The notes: generated by a model from the sequence alone, not told the origin. Counted from the first letter of the stretch, positions 28,921 through 38,510 are shown. The stretch is 64,000 nt of DNA from JAAZMI01 sp964603615 (GCA_964603615.1 CAZRVU010000008.1:11616-75615); one strand, 5' to 3'. Translations and numbers: made by a program.

Positions 28921-28949
28921 AATGCCCAGGATGATAAAGGCTGGGCATT
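28921..28949. other. Perfect 9-bp inverted repeat, possible weak terminator
   Basis: AATGCCCAG at 28921-28929 pairs with CTGGGCATT at 28941-28949 around an 11-nt loop. The run after it is only TTTAC on the plus strand, so Rho-independent termination is doubtful. Confidence 0.35.
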
Positions 28950-29204
28950 TACAAAACATTAAACCACTTTAAGTTTTTTTTGCCAAGGTTGTTTCTTACC
29001 AGGGGCAGTAGTAGAAAACTACTATCTGGAAAAGGGTTGCCTGCTAATATCCCGGTTTAAAAAATACTTCATATTGGCCCGTTGGCCCGTAATGAAATGC
29101 ACTGACCTGGGCGTTCATATTAGCTTCACAACAAGGTTAATATGTTCTTTCCTTTGGTTAGACTGCACGCCCGGCAAGAGCAGTTTAAAACAAGGTTTGT
29201 CATT

Positions 29205-29264
29205 CTAGAACCGGGGTATTCTGGCTAGAACCGGGGTATTCTGGCTAGAACCGGGGTATTCAGG
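29205..29264. repeat. Three tandem 20-bp repeats
   Basis: The unit CTAGAACCGGGGTATTCTGG occurs at 29205-29224 and 29225-29244 identically and at 29245-29264 with one change (CTGG to CAGG). The array lies in the non-coding region. It could be a protein binding array or simple tandem duplication; no known element was recognised. Confidence 0.9.
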
Positions 29265-29518
29265 CCGGGGTTTTTGCCACCAATGTGCAGTTTAAAAAGC
29301 AGTTTCTTTCCCCGGATACTTTGAATGCAGTTTTGGTTTGCTCCCAAAAAGTCCTTTTTTAGTACAATTTCATTTGGAAAGCAGCTTATTATGAAGATCT
29401 TTTGGGCCCAACTTGTTGCTGGTTAAGCTTTTTGGGTTTGAGCGTGGTTTTATATTTTTTCTGCAGTTTTATTCTTCAATTTAGGGGATAATAATTTTGA
29501 AGTGGAGGGTGTGCCAAA

Positions 29519-29598
29519 AGCTGCAGCTTGGAAAAGTCCGTATTCGTTCACCATCCCCACGTTGTGCATCACGGGTGTCAAGCTGCAGCTTGGAAAAG
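29519..29598. repeat. Direct repeat pair containing AGCTGCAGCT
   Basis: AGCTGCAGCTTGGAAAAG occurs at 29519-29536 and 29581-29598, 62 bp apart. The first copy is preceded by GTGCCAA and the second by GTGTCA, so the similarity extends a little upstream. The position 150-230 bp before the sugar-nucleotide gene would suit a regulator binding pair. Confidence 0.75.
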
Positions 29599-29749
29599 GA
29601 GCTGCCCATGCCAGTCTGGCGAATTAAAAAGCAGGAGCATATTTAAGAATGATTCCCCTGCAGAATCAAAAATAAATAATAAATATGCTTTGGAATTGGT
29701 TTCGCGGGTGTTTCAAAAAATGAAACAAACAGACAGGAGTTGAGGGATT

Positions 29750-32260
29750 TTGAAGGCTGTAATTATGGCCGGGGGAGAAGGTGCCAGGCTTCGTCCTTTG
29801 ACTTGTGACCGGCCCAAACCGATGGTTCCCCTGATGGATAAACCGATGATGGAGTATATCGTGGAACTTTTAGCGACGCATGACTTGCAGGATCTGGCAG
29901 TAACTTTGCAGTATCTTCCCGAACAGATCAAAGATTATTTTGGCGATCGCTCGCCTTTAGGTGTCAACTTCAATTATTTTTTGGAGGAGGAGCCCCTGGG
30001 TACGGCCGGTAGCGTCAAAAATGCGGCCTCCTTCCTGGACGATACTTTTATGGTGATCAGTGGAGACTGCCTGACGGATATTGATCTGTCGGCGGCCATC
30101 GCTTTCCATCGCCAGAAGAAAACTCTGGTGACGATTGTGCTCACGCCACAGGAAAATCCGCTGGAATACGGCATCGTGATCGTCAATGAAGAGGGGCGGA
30201 TTACTCGTTTTTTGGAGAAACCCGGCTGGGGCGAGGTCTTCAGCGATACGGTGAACACGGGTATCTATATTTTAGAACCGGAGGTTCTCTCCTATATTCC
30301 TGACGGAAAAAAGTTTGATTTCAGCCGCGATTTATTTCCTTTGCTCATGAAGAAGGGGCAACCCCTTTATGGCTGTGTTCTGCCCGGTTACTGGTGTGAT
30401 ATCGGCAATTTGGAGCAGTACCGTTTTGCACATTACGATATTTTGAATAAGAAAGTGGAGATCAATTTACCGGCTAAAGAGGAGGAACCGGGCATCTGGC
30501 TGGCCGATGAAGTCTATATTGATGCCAAGGCTTTGCTGCAGCCCCCTTTTTATATCGGTCAGGGTACCTCGATCGGTGCGCAGGCCTTTATCGGCGAATA
30601 TGCTGTTGTGGGCGCTTATAACCATATTTCGGAGAGAGTTTCGATTAAAAGAGGCGTGACCTGGTCGCGTGTAAATTTGGGGCGCAACGCGATTGTGCGG
30701 GGGGGTATTTTGGCTGGCGGCGCTCGCCTCGAAAGCGGGGGGGCCATTTATGAAGGAGCGGTGATCGGCGAGGGAAGCGTCGTAGAAAGAAAGGCTACTT
30801 TGAGGCCCGGTGTCAGAATCTGGCCGTACAAGAGGGTTGAAAGCGGTGCCCTGGTCAATAACAACCTCATTTGGGGCAACCAATTCCGGCGTTCCTTGTT
30901 TGGCGCCGATGGGGCCTTGGGAGAATTAAACGGTGATCTGACACTGGAGAATGCACTAAAAATGGGCTCAGCTTTTGCCTTTATGCTGGGTGGCCGGGTG
31001 CCGGTGGTATTGGGCGGCGATGCCTGGCAGCCCTCACAACTGATTAAAAAAGCACTGACCGTGGGTTTGATGGCCAGCGGTGCAGATGTGCTGGATATCG
31101 GCGAAACGATTGTCCCCGTGGCCAGGCTGGGTGTTACGGATTTGCAAGCTAAAGGTGGTATCTACGTTCATTCCTGTGCTTCTCACCACGGGTACAGCAC
31201 GATTCGTTTTTTTGATCAAGAAGGCCTGCATCTTTCCCGGGCCAAGGAACGCGGTCTGGAACAGATCTTTTTTAGGGATGATTTTCCCCGGGCGCGCAAA
31301 GATCAACTGGGGATGCCCAAAACAATTACCGGCTACAATCAGGTTTACCTCGATGCCATCCGGCAGGGTTTGCCCTGCGAAACGATCCGGGAGGCAAATT
31401 TTAACCTCCTGGCGGCGTTTCTACCCCCGCACTTGCAGGAACTGATTATCCCCCTACTGCAAGATTTGAATTGCAACCTGCAGGTTTTTCATCCCCCGGG
31501 TAAAGCGAAACTGGCCTGCTGGAAGGACGAGGATTTTGCCGTCTATAAAAAGGATATCGCGCAAAGCATTGTGCGCGGGGAGATCGACCTTGGTTTTTGG
31601 ATGGCCCCCAGCGGAGAGCGCATGGTGCTCTTTGATGAAGAAGGTTTCGAAATTTCCGGTGAACTTTACCAGGTGCTGCTCTCCCTGCTTATTTTAGAGT
31701 CGGGGAAAACACCGGCGCTGGTCCAACCTATCTCTGCCTCCTGGATCCATGAGGAGTTGGCCAGAAAAAATAAAGCCAAAGTCCTGCGCAGCAAGACGTT
31801 TCCCCGTCATTTTCAGGAAAAAGTCCGCGAGTTAAATGGCCATGCTGAAGGTGTCGAAGGGGAGAATTACCTTCCCGCGGAGTTTTTACAGATCGATGCC
31901 CCGGCGGCGCTGCTCAAAATTTTGCACAGCCTGGCCCGTGGTGGCAAAAGTCTTTCTACTTTGCTCAGGGAAATCCCGGAAATCAATCTGCGCCAAAAAG
32001 AAATCCCCTGTCCCTGGGGTCAGAAGGGCCGGGTCATGCGCCGCCTGATCGAAGATGTCCCCGGCCAGGCAGCAAGGGTGGAGATGGTCGATGGCCTGAA
32101 GTTTTACTATCCCGACGGGTGGGCGCTCGTTCTCCCCGATCCGGAGAGGCCTTCTTACCGCATCTACGGGGAAGGCTTTACGGAAGAGATTGCGGAATCG
32201 CTGACCGATTTTTTTGCTGAAAAGGTCAAATCACTGCAAGATCCACTTTTCTGTGAATAA
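29750..32260 (+). CDS. Mannose-1-phosphate guanylyltransferase / phosphomannomutase-like fusion
   Basis: 836 residues in three parts. Residues 1-235 are a nucleotidyltransferase with the signature MAGGEGARLRPLTCDRPKPM, ISGDCLTDIDL and PGYWCDIGNLEQY. About 245-370 is a left-handed beta helix of hexapeptide repeats (IGEYAVVGAYN, IGEGSVVERKATL). About 375-836 is a phosphohexomutase-like domain. Its serine loop reads VHSCASHHGYST where active enzymes have a TASHNP-type motif, so mutase activity may be lost or altered. The product would be an NDP-sugar, probably GDP-mannose, for envelope glycans. TTG start with AGGAG about 10 nt upstream. It is a single gene, convergent with the ligase. Confidence 0.85.
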   Translation: MKAVIMAGGEGARLRPLTCDRPKPMVPLMDKPMMEYIVELLATHDLQDLAVTLQYLPEQIKDYFGDRSPLGVNFNYFLEEEPLGTAGSVKNAASFLDDTFMVISGDCLTDIDLSAAIAFHRQKKTLVTIVLTPQENPLEYGIVIVNEEGRITRFLEKPGWGEVFSDTVNTGIYILEPEVLSYIPDGKKFDFSRDLFPLLMKKGQPLYGCVLPGYWCDIGNLEQYRFAHYDILNKKVEINLPAKEEEPGIWLADEVYIDAKALLQPPFYIGQGTSIGAQAFIGEYAVVGAYNHISERVSIKRGVTWSRVNLGRNAIVRGGILAGGARLESGGAIYEGAVIGEGSVVERKATLRPGVRIWPYKRVESGALVNNNLIWGNQFRRSLFGADGALGELNGDLTLENALKMGSAFAFMLGGRVPVVLGGDAWQPSQLIKKALTVGLMASGADVLDIGETIVPVARLGVTDLQAKGGIYVHSCASHHGYSTIRFFDQEGLHLSRAKERGLEQIFFRDDFPRARKDQLGMPKTITGYNQVYLDAIRQGLPCETIREANFNLLAAFLPPHLQELIIPLLQDLNCNLQVFHPPGKAKLACWKDEDFAVYKKDIAQSIVRGEIDLGFWMAPSGERMVLFDEEGFEISGELYQVLLSLLILESGKTPALVQPISASWIHEELARKNKAKVLRSKTFPRHFQEKVRELNGHAEGVEGENYLPAEFLQIDAPAALLKILHSLARGGKSLSTLLREIPEINLRQKEIPCPWGQKGRVMRRLIEDVPGQAARVEMVDGLKFYYPDGWALVLPDPERPSYRIYGEGFTEEIAESLTDFFAEKVKSLQDPLFCE

Positions 32261-32343
32261 AACCCAGGCAGTGTTTTTCCGGCAAGAGACATTTTTTGCA
32301 TAGGTAAAATCCTGGCAGGGTACTTGCCGGCGGCATTCTGCTA

Positions 32344-33999
32344 TTATAATGCCGTTACTTCGCCTTTCAGTTTCCCGGCAATTATTCTTCGCAGCTCCAC
32401 CTTATTGATCTTGGATCCGCCGGCCAGGGGAAAAGAATCGATGACTTCCAGCCTTTCCGGTAGTTTATACATCGCCAGCTTCTTACTCTTCAGGTAGTCG
32501 ATCATCTCTTCAAAGGTGAGTGCTTCACTACCGGCGGCGGTTGTCACAAAGGCGCATGCCTTTTCACCCATGATCTGATCCGGCATGGCCACTAGGGCTG
32601 CATGGGCAACTTTAGGATGGGCAATCAAAAAGTTTTCGATTTCACCGGGATAGATGTTCTGGCCGCCGCGAATAATGATATCTTTTTTACGTCCGGTGAT
32701 GATTAGATAGCCGTCTGCGTCAATTTTGACCAGATCCCCCGGAGTGGCCCAGCCCCCGCTGTCCACTGCCTCCGCAAAGGTTTTTTGCGGATCCCGGTAG
32801 TAGCCCCCGGTGTTTTGCGGCCCACGAAAATACAGTTGCCCGGTTGCGCCGGGGGGCACCCGCTTCCCCGTATCATCTACCAGCTTAATTTCATTGCCGG
32901 ACAGCGGTTTTCCGACAGTAAAGCGCCGTTTTTCGGGGGGATCCTTGGTCGATGTTCCGGAGATCAAACCGGTATCCTGTGAACCGTAAGCCACTAAAAT
33001 CGGGCACCGCATGCGGCGCTCTGCTTCTTCGGCCAGGGGTGGCGGCAGATGCCCGCCGCTGCAGTGGATGAAACGCAGGGAGGAGAGATCATAGTTCTCG
33101 ACGGGAAGCTGCATCATCGTCGCCAGTTGGGCCGGCACCAGGCAGGGTACCGTTGCTTTTTCCTTTTCAAGTGTTTTCAATGCTGCCTCCGGGGTATATT
33201 TATGCAGTAAAACCACTTTTGCGCCCACCATTGGGGCACAAAAATAGGTTGGTGTGCCCCCCGGCGCACCGGGAAAAGGGGCAATTGCACAGAGAATATC
33301 CTCTGCTACAATCTGCCAATTGCGGAGATGTGCCCTTGAACCGGAGAGATAAGCGGCGATCGTCCTCTCCACGATCTTGGGCGGACCGGTTGTCCCGGTT
33401 GTGCTGGCTAAAAAGCCGACATTAAAAGCACTGATTTTTCTCCCGGCCAGCATATCTAGGGAATATTTTTCTTCCAGGGGATTTCGTAGCATTGCCGGCA
33501 GGGAGACAGTACCGGCGGGCGCCTCATTTTCTGTTACGATTACATGTTTCAAATGCGGAAGCTCCGGTGCAAGCTCGCCTACCATTGCCTGGTAATTGAA
33601 CCGCCGGTATTCTCTTGGGATAAAAATTGCCTTGGCCTCGATGCGGCCAAGGATCGCCAACAGCTCTGCATGGCGAAAGACAGGCATGAGGGCAATAGAA
33701 ATGAGCCCCGCTTTTTCGCAAGCCAACCGGGTTAAAAAACCCTCTACGCGGTTTGGTAGTTGGATGGCTACCCGGTCATCTTTTTCCAATCCCAGTTCGA
33801 TCAGGCCCAGGGCAAGGCGGTTGACCAACGCGGTTACCCCGGCAAAAGTCAGCCTGTTCCCAAGGGTATCCACAAGGGCTTCGCGGGCGGGGTGTTTTTG
33901 GGCATTTTGTTCCCAATAATCCGTAAGGATCATTGGCGACCAGTAGCCCATTTTGGTATATTTCTTTACTTGCTGTTCATCATAGAGGATCGGTTTCAT
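32344..33999 (-). CDS. AMP-forming acyl-CoA ligase (acyl-adenylate family)
   Basis: 551 residues. The adenylate-forming superfamily motifs are in order: STTGTTGPPKIVERT (P-loop-like), VAYGSQDTG, GWATPGDLVKIDADGY, ITGRKKDIIIRGGQNIYPGEIE, and the C-terminal Lys in SFPLAGGSKINKVELR. The overall form resembles 2,3-dihydroxybenzoate-AMP ligase and cyclohexanecarboxylate-CoA ligase types. The carboxylic acid substrate cannot be named. It is last in a minus-strand set with a TAXI-TRAP transporter, so it probably activates the acid brought in by that transporter. ATG start with GGAGG upstream. Confidence 0.88.
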   Translation of the reverse strand: MKPILYDEQQVKKYTKMGYWSPMILTDYWEQNAQKHPAREALVDTLGNRLTFAGVTALVNRLALGLIELGLEKDDRVAIQLPNRVEGFLTRLACEKAGLISIALMPVFRHAELLAILGRIEAKAIFIPREYRRFNYQAMVGELAPELPHLKHVIVTENEAPAGTVSLPAMLRNPLEEKYSLDMLAGRKISAFNVGFLASTTGTTGPPKIVERTIAAYLSGSRAHLRNWQIVAEDILCAIAPFPGAPGGTPTYFCAPMVGAKVVLLHKYTPEAALKTLEKEKATVPCLVPAQLATMMQLPVENYDLSSLRFIHCSGGHLPPPLAEEAERRMRCPILVAYGSQDTGLISGTSTKDPPEKRRFTVGKPLSGNEIKLVDDTGKRVPPGATGQLYFRGPQNTGGYYRDPQKTFAEAVDSGGWATPGDLVKIDADGYLIITGRKKDIIIRGGQNIYPGEIENFLIAHPKVAHAALVAMPDQIMGEKACAFVTTAAGSEALTFEEMIDYLKSKKLAMYKLPERLEVIDSFPLAGGSKINKVELRRIIAGKLKGEVTAL

Positions 34000-34094
34000 C
34001 CCATCAGGTCCTCCTTTATTGCTCCAAGATCAAAAACCGCAATCTAAAACTGCAATCATAAACCGCAAAAAAATGGCAGGGAAGTCCCGGGGAT

Positions 34095-35054
34095 TTACTC
34101 CCAAATACCGGCTTCCCGGGCATATTTGATGGCCCCGGGATGGACCTCCAACCCGATCTTTTCTGCCAGGGCCTGATCGATCAAGTGCATTTCTTTGCCC
34201 ATGGGGTGGGCCTGCCCTATTTTGTCTATGTTTTCAAAAATAGTTCTGGTAATTTTGTAGACTATCTTCTCGTCCAGCAGGGGGCTAAAAAAGGCGTAGG
34301 CATAATCAAAAGGCCAGGCCACATCTTCATCCTGACCCGTATAGCTACCCCTGGGAAGAATACCGGGGAAAAGTGCCTGGCCGGCAAAGTCTTTTTCCAG
34401 TATTGTTCTATCCGTTTCCAGTAGCTGTACAGGCATTCTGACGGCAAGGCTCTCTACGGCGGGGGACGGTATGGCCCCCTGAAAAAATGCCGCATCGATC
34501 TTTCTGTCGGCCAAGGCATTTGCCGCCTCCCCCCAGCCGAGGTAGATAAAGGAAACTTTATCGATGTTCACTCCATGGGCTGTGAGGAGTTCTTTTGCTG
34601 TAATATTTACAGTGGCACCCGGGGCGCCGATCGATACCTTTTTTCCTTCAAGATCGGAGATGCTTTTAAGACCCGATTCTTTGAGCGCAACTGGTTGAAA
34701 GGGAATGGGGAAAAGAACCCACCCCAGTAACACCTCAGTTTTTTTCGTAAATGGTTCTTCCCCGGCGATTGCTTTTTCTACTGATTCCCCGGCGGAAAAT
34801 CCCATTTCGATGCGCCCCTCATCGATCAGCGCCAGGTTTTCGGCCGAACCCCCGGTTTCCTCCGCGGTGACCTGTACTCCTGCCAGGTTATTATTAAGCA
34901 CATCCGCCATCGCTACACCAACAGGATAAAAGGAGCCCGCTACGGGGGCTGTGCCCAAAGATATATTTAAAACTGTTTCATGCTGTTGGGCACAACTGCT
35001 CCCCATAAGTACAGCCAGCAGCATGATATAGATAATATTTGTTTTTTTAAACAT
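34095..35054 (-). CDS. TAXI-family TRAP transporter solute-binding lipoprotein
   Basis: 319 residues. A signal peptide ends in the lipobox MGSSC (IYIMLLAVLMGSSCAQQ), giving a membrane-anchored lipoprotein. The mature part has the TAXI pattern: LGTAPVAGSFYPVGVAMADVLN, VTAEETGGSAENLALIDEGRIEMGF, and GKKVSIGAPGATVNITAKELL. It captures a small anionic solute for the neighbouring fused permease, 180 bp upstream in the same direction. The ligand is unknown. Confidence 0.92.
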   Translation of the reverse strand: MFKKTNIIYIMLLAVLMGSSCAQQHETVLNISLGTAPVAGSFYPVGVAMADVLNNNLAGVQVTAEETGGSAENLALIDEGRIEMGFSAGESVEKAIAGEEPFTKKTEVLLGWVLFPIPFQPVALKESGLKSISDLEGKKVSIGAPGATVNITAKELLTAHGVNIDKVSFIYLGWGEAANALADRKIDAAFFQGAIPSPAVESLAVRMPVQLLETDRTILEKDFAGQALFPGILPRGSYTGQDEDVAWPFDYAYAFFSPLLDEKIVYKITRTIFENIDKIGQAHPMGKEMHLIDQALAEKIGLEVHPGAIKYAREAGIWE

Positions 35055-35233
35055 GCCAACAACACTCCTATCTCTTAGTTTGAAAAATATCTTTTAATCT
35101 TCGTCATTTTTGGTAACACAAGGAATGATGAAGCCTTGATCTTTTAGTTCTTTAAAATATAAAAACTTTTGATGCATTCAGTCATTATCGTCGCTATCTT
35201 CAGGACAGCTTTTTGCGGGGTTGTCAAATTAAA

Positions 35234-37129
35234 TTACCCCGTTTCTTCGTCTAACTCCATTAACTCCATTTCTATTGTTTTAAATTTGTTTTTGTAGCGA
35301 CTAAAATATAGTACTGCCGCCAGGACGATAAACCCGGCCAGGGTTGTATAAAGTCCCGGTAAAACCAACAAGCAGGAGCCGGCCATGAGCACGATCCTTT
35401 CCCCAATGTTCAGGTTATACTGCAGGAATCCCACAGTTGCGCCGGCAAAAAAAATGATCCCGACAATCGAAACCAGCACGGACCAGACAACTGTAAACAG
35501 ATCAGCTTGCAGCACCAGGGCGGGATTATAGATAATAAAAAAGGGTATTAAAAAGGCCGGGACGGCAATCTTAAAGGCAATCCATCCGGTTTTCATAAAA
35601 TCTGATTCAGCGATTGCCGCCCCCGCATAGGAAGCGAGGGCAACCGGCGGGGTGATCATCGACAAGATCCCGAAATAAAGTATAAACAGGTGTGCCATAA
35701 CCGGCGGGATTCCCATTTGGACTAATGCTGACCCCACCAGGGTGGATAATAATATATAAGCGGCTACGCTGGTTACACCCATGCCGATGACGATCGAAGT
35801 CACGGCTGTCAAAATTAATAAAACCAAGAGGTTGCCCCCGGCCAGGTTCACCAAAATCGAGGACAGCTTTGCTCCCAAACCGGACAAAGAGACCACACCG
35901 ATAATAATTCCCGCCGCAGCTCCGGTACACGTCAAGGAGGCGATGGTGAAACCAGTTTTTTTCAAGATATTTATTACCTGGTGAAAATCTAAGCGTGTTT
36001 CTTTTTGAAAAGAAGTGACGGCCACACCCGCAAGAAGCCCATAAAGCGGCGCAGTCATTGCCGAATAACCCTTAAAAAGCACGAGGACTAAAACAATCAG
36101 GGGGAGCAAAAAGTGTCCTTTGGCTTTAAGTATATTCAGGAGAGCGGGCAGGTTTTCTTTTTTCTCGCCTTGGATACCGTTTTTTACTGCATAAAAGTGG
36201 GCGGCAAAAAATGAGCTGAGGCAAAAGAGCAAGGCCGGGATTAAGGCTATCTTCACTACCGCTAAATAAGGTATTCCCAAAAATTCTGCCATGATAAAGG
36301 CAACGGAGCCCATCACCGGTGGCAGTACTTGCCCCCCGGTTGAAGCAACAGCTTCGATTGCTGCAGCCCAGTGGCGATCATAACCGCTTTTTTTCATTGT
36401 GGGAATAGTAACAACTCCGGTTGTAACGACATTGGCTACCGCGCTGCCGGAGATGGAACCCATCAAAGCACTGGCGAGGACGGCAACCTTTGCCGGGCCC
36501 CCGGCATATTTACCTGCTATACTCCGGGAAATATCTATGAAGAATTCTGTTCCTCCTGTTATTTCGAGGAAGGTTCCAAAAGTAACAAAGAGCACAATGT
36601 AGTTGAGCATTACCTTCAAGGGAATGCCGTATAGGCCTTGCCGGGTGAGGTAAAGGGTGCTGGCCAACCGGCTCCAGTCATATCCCCGGCAAGCGATGGG
36701 ACCGGGCAAAAAGTGCCCATAAAACCCGTAAAGAATAAAGGCGACAGCCAACAAGGCGACTGCAAGATTGGTGGATCTTCTGACGGCTTCCAACACCAAA
36801 AGTACGGCGATGACAGCGAAGATCTTATCCGGTGCATTGGGTAGGGGGTTGACAATAATGCGATCGAAGACAAATAAGATGTAGGCAGCGGTGGAAATAC
36901 TCAAGATTACAAAAATTGAATCGAGGAGGAACGAAAACAAAGTATTGAATGATTCCAGTATTTTTAGCGGGTTTTTTAAAAATACGATGGCTAGTGCGCC
37001 GGCCAAAAAAACAGGAAGTTGTTTTTCCTCCACAACTAAAAATGTTGGTTGAGAAATAATAACCATAGCAACGACGCTAACGGCAAGAACCCCTGCCAGG
37101 CGATTTCTTAGTTGGTGGTACTCGCCCAT
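35234..37129 (-). CDS. TRAP transporter fused permease (TAXI type, DctQM fusion)
   Basis: About 631 residues from MGEYHQLRNRLAG, chosen because GGAGG precedes that ATG; the longer reading would overlap the Rrf2 gene with no ribosome site. Many membrane segments are visible. The large-subunit motifs are present: AVLASALMGSISGSAVANVVTTG, EAVASTGGQVLPPVMGSVAFIMAEFLG and SMITPPVALASYAGAAIAESD. The N-terminal ~120 residues provide the small-subunit part. With the TAXI lipoprotein it forms a sodium- or proton-driven uptake system. It lies 74 bp after the Rrf2 regulator. Confidence 0.93.
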   Translation of the reverse strand: MGEYHQLRNRLAGVLAVSVVAMVIISQPTFLVVEEKQLPVFLAGALAIVFLKNPLKILESFNTLFSFLLDSIFVILSISTAAYILFVFDRIIVNPLPNAPDKIFAVIAVLLVLEAVRRSTNLAVALLAVAFILYGFYGHFLPGPIACRGYDWSRLASTLYLTRQGLYGIPLKVMLNYIVLFVTFGTFLEITGGTEFFIDISRSIAGKYAGGPAKVAVLASALMGSISGSAVANVVTTGVVTIPTMKKSGYDRHWAAAIEAVASTGGQVLPPVMGSVAFIMAEFLGIPYLAVVKIALIPALLFCLSSFFAAHFYAVKNGIQGEKKENLPALLNILKAKGHFLLPLIVLVLVLFKGYSAMTAPLYGLLAGVAVTSFQKETRLDFHQVINILKKTGFTIASLTCTGAAAGIIIGVVSLSGLGAKLSSILVNLAGGNLLVLLILTAVTSIVIGMGVTSVAAYILLSTLVGSALVQMGIPPVMAHLFILYFGILSMITPPVALASYAGAAIAESDFMKTGWIAFKIAVPAFLIPFFIIYNPALVLQADLFTVVWSVLVSIVGIIFFAGATVGFLQYNLNIGERIVLMAGSCLLVLPGLYTTLAGFIVLAAVLYFSRYKNKFKTIEMELMELDEETG

Positions 37130-37203
37130 AAAAAAACCTCCCTGTGGTCCTGTTTCACCCTGTGCCCGGTTAATGCAGTTTTTGAAAGTTGTGCTGTCTT
37201 GTG

Positions 37204-37659
37204 CTACCTTTGTCTTATTTTGCGGGTGGAGATGCTTTCCCGGCAGACTGCCGGGTCCTCCATCAGATCTGCAAGGGTATAGGCATCCAGTATCTCGGAA
37301 GCGGCGTCCCTTAAACGCAACCAGATCTGCCTCGTGACGCAAAACTGTGCCCTGGCGCAGTCACCCGGGTTAATTTCGCTGATGCAATCGACCGGCGCGA
37401 TCGGGCCTTCGAGGGTACGAATTATATCGCCCACGGTAATTTTATCGGCACTGTGTCCCAGGACATATCCCCCCTGGGGCCCGCGTATGCTTTTGATTAA
37501 GCCCTTTTTTTTTAATGTAGTCAACAACTGTTCGAGGTACTTCTTAGAAATTTTTTGCCTCCCGGCAATTGCCGGGGTTGTTACCGGCCCCATTCCTTGT
37601 TCCAGGGCAATATCCAAGATAGCTCTAAGTCCATATCTTCCTTTAGTTGATAATCTCAT
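37204..37659 (-). CDS. Rrf2-family transcriptional regulator (IscR-like, with three cysteines)
   Basis: 151 residues. The winged-helix start MRLSTKGRYGLRAILDIAL and recognition region KISKKYLEQLLTTLKKKGLI to IRGPQGGYVLG are textbook Rrf2. Cysteines 92, 101 and 107 (DCISEINPGDC and FC) match the Fe-S ligand pattern of IscR/CymR-type sensors, so it may respond to Fe-S status, redox or cysteine supply. It heads the TRAP/ligase set and is divergent from rplU. It may regulate the transporter genes downstream, by position. Confidence 0.92.
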   Translation of the reverse strand: MRLSTKGRYGLRAILDIALEQGMGPVTTPAIAGRQKISKKYLEQLLTTLKKKGLIKSIRGPQGGYVLGHSADKITVGDIIRTLEGPIAPVDCISEINPGDCARAQFCVTRQIWLRLRDAASEILDAYTLADLMEDPAVCRESISTRKIRQR

Positions 37660-37729
37660 TTAATCACCCCGTATGATCGAGTCGCCCTGCAATGCACACA
37701 ATCCCTATATGTTTACTATAGTATAATCT

Positions 37730-37758
37730 AATTTAACATGTTATGAATTTTTTGTCAA
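37730..37758 (-). promoter_or_regulatory. Candidate sigma-A promoter of the Rrf2 gene
   Basis: On the minus strand TTGACA (37753-37758) is followed after 17 bp by TAAATT (37730-37735). A second possible -10, TATACT, lies slightly downstream. It sits about 75 bp upstream of the Rrf2 start, back to back with the rplU promoter. Confidence 0.55.
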
Positions 37759-37774
37759 ATGGTTTTTTCGTCGA

Positions 37775-37803
37775 TTGACAACCTTTTTGGGATATGCTAA
37801 AAT
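37775..37803 (+). promoter_or_regulatory. sigma-A promoter of the rplU-prp-rpmA operon
   Basis: TTGACA at 37775-37780, a 17-bp spacer and TAAAAT at 37798-37803 form a near-consensus promoter. Transcription would begin near 37810, leaving a leader of about 160 nt before rplU. Confidence 0.75.
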
Positions 37804-37809
37804 TACCAC

Positions 37810-37972
37810 GCATTCTTTACCGCACGGTCAAGGTTTGAGGCCTAAAATTTTACGACCAGGGGAAATCTGGAAGACCGGATAAAACCGGGGGCCGGGGTAG
37901 ACCCGGAACACGGGTTAAGCCGGGGTAAAATTACCTTGAACGGCGAGTTTGGTTAAAAAGAGAGGTAAGACC
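37810..37972 (+). promoter_or_regulatory. Candidate ribosomal protein L21 leader
   Basis: The 160-nt untranslated region before rplU is GC-rich and contains short stems such as ACCCGG/CGGGTT at 37901-37916. The segment TTTACCGCACGGTCAAGG near its 5' end resembles what I remember of the Firmicute L21 leader family. A covariance-model search was not possible, so the assignment rests mainly on position. Confidence 0.45.
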
Positions 37973-38293
37973 ATGTATGCAATTATTGAAACCGGCGGGA
38001 AACAGTACCGGGTATCCGAGGGCAGTATCTGCAGGGTGGAGAAATTACCCGCGGAGGCCGGAGAGGAGATAGTTTTTGATCAGGTGCTGGCCGTTAAAAA
38101 TGAAGACAAGATGGAGATTGGCACACCCTACCTGCAGGGTGCGAAAGTGTCTGCCAGGGTTTTATCCCAGGGAAAAGGGAAAAAGATTATTGTCTTCAAG
38201 TATAAACCGAAAACCAATTACCGGAAAAAACAGGGTCACCGGCAGCCTTTCACGCAGGTGCTCATTCAAAAGATTGATTATCCTGCCGGTTAA
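37973..38293 (+). CDS. rplU: 50S ribosomal protein L21
   Basis: 106 residues from MYAIIETGGKQYRV, the standard start; the 24-bp upstream extension is not used, since AGAGG precedes this ATG. It ends with the conserved basic stretch KYKPKTNYRKKQGHRQPFT. It is a component of the large subunit. It opens the conserved Firmicute set rplU-prp-rpmA. Confidence 0.98.
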   Translation: MYAIIETGGKQYRVSEGSICRVEKLPAEAGEEIVFDQVLAVKNEDKMEIGTPYLQGAKVSARVLSQGKGKKIIVFKYKPKTNYRKKQGHRQPFTQVLIQKIDYPAG

Positions 38294-38510
38294 AGAAATT
38301 TAGGGTCCAACCGGAACTGGAAAATTGGATTTTAAAATGATATTTTCTAAACGATAAAGACGGTCGCGTTTATGCGTTTGCTTTAAAAAGCCTGGCACAA
38401 TTAAGGCCGGAGTTCAGAATAAGGCCCCGGGAAAGGCATTATGTTTTAAGTGCCGGCTTTTAATAATCAGGGTAAGGGTTATAAGGCAAGGTCAAGGTCA
38501 GGATAAGGGC

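Larger units (their letters stand above)
28590..29749. other. 1.16-kb non-coding stretch between the CRISPR island and manC-like gene
   Basis: No convincing ORF on either strand. The left part must hold the promoter of the minus-strand csx15-cas operon, but no clear -35/-10 pair was found. It contains a perfect 9-bp stem AATGCCCAG/CTGGGCATT at 28921-28949, three tandem 20-bp units at 29205-29264, and an 18-bp direct repeat (copies at 29519-29536 and 29581-29598) each containing the palindrome AGCTGCAGCT. No tRNA or rRNA was recognised. Confidence 0.6.

Noticed and set aside
35234..37342. 702-residue reading of the TRAP permease
   Set aside because: The first 71 codons overlap the Rrf2 gene and its downstream gap; ATG at 37129 has a proper ribosome site and the expected N-terminus.
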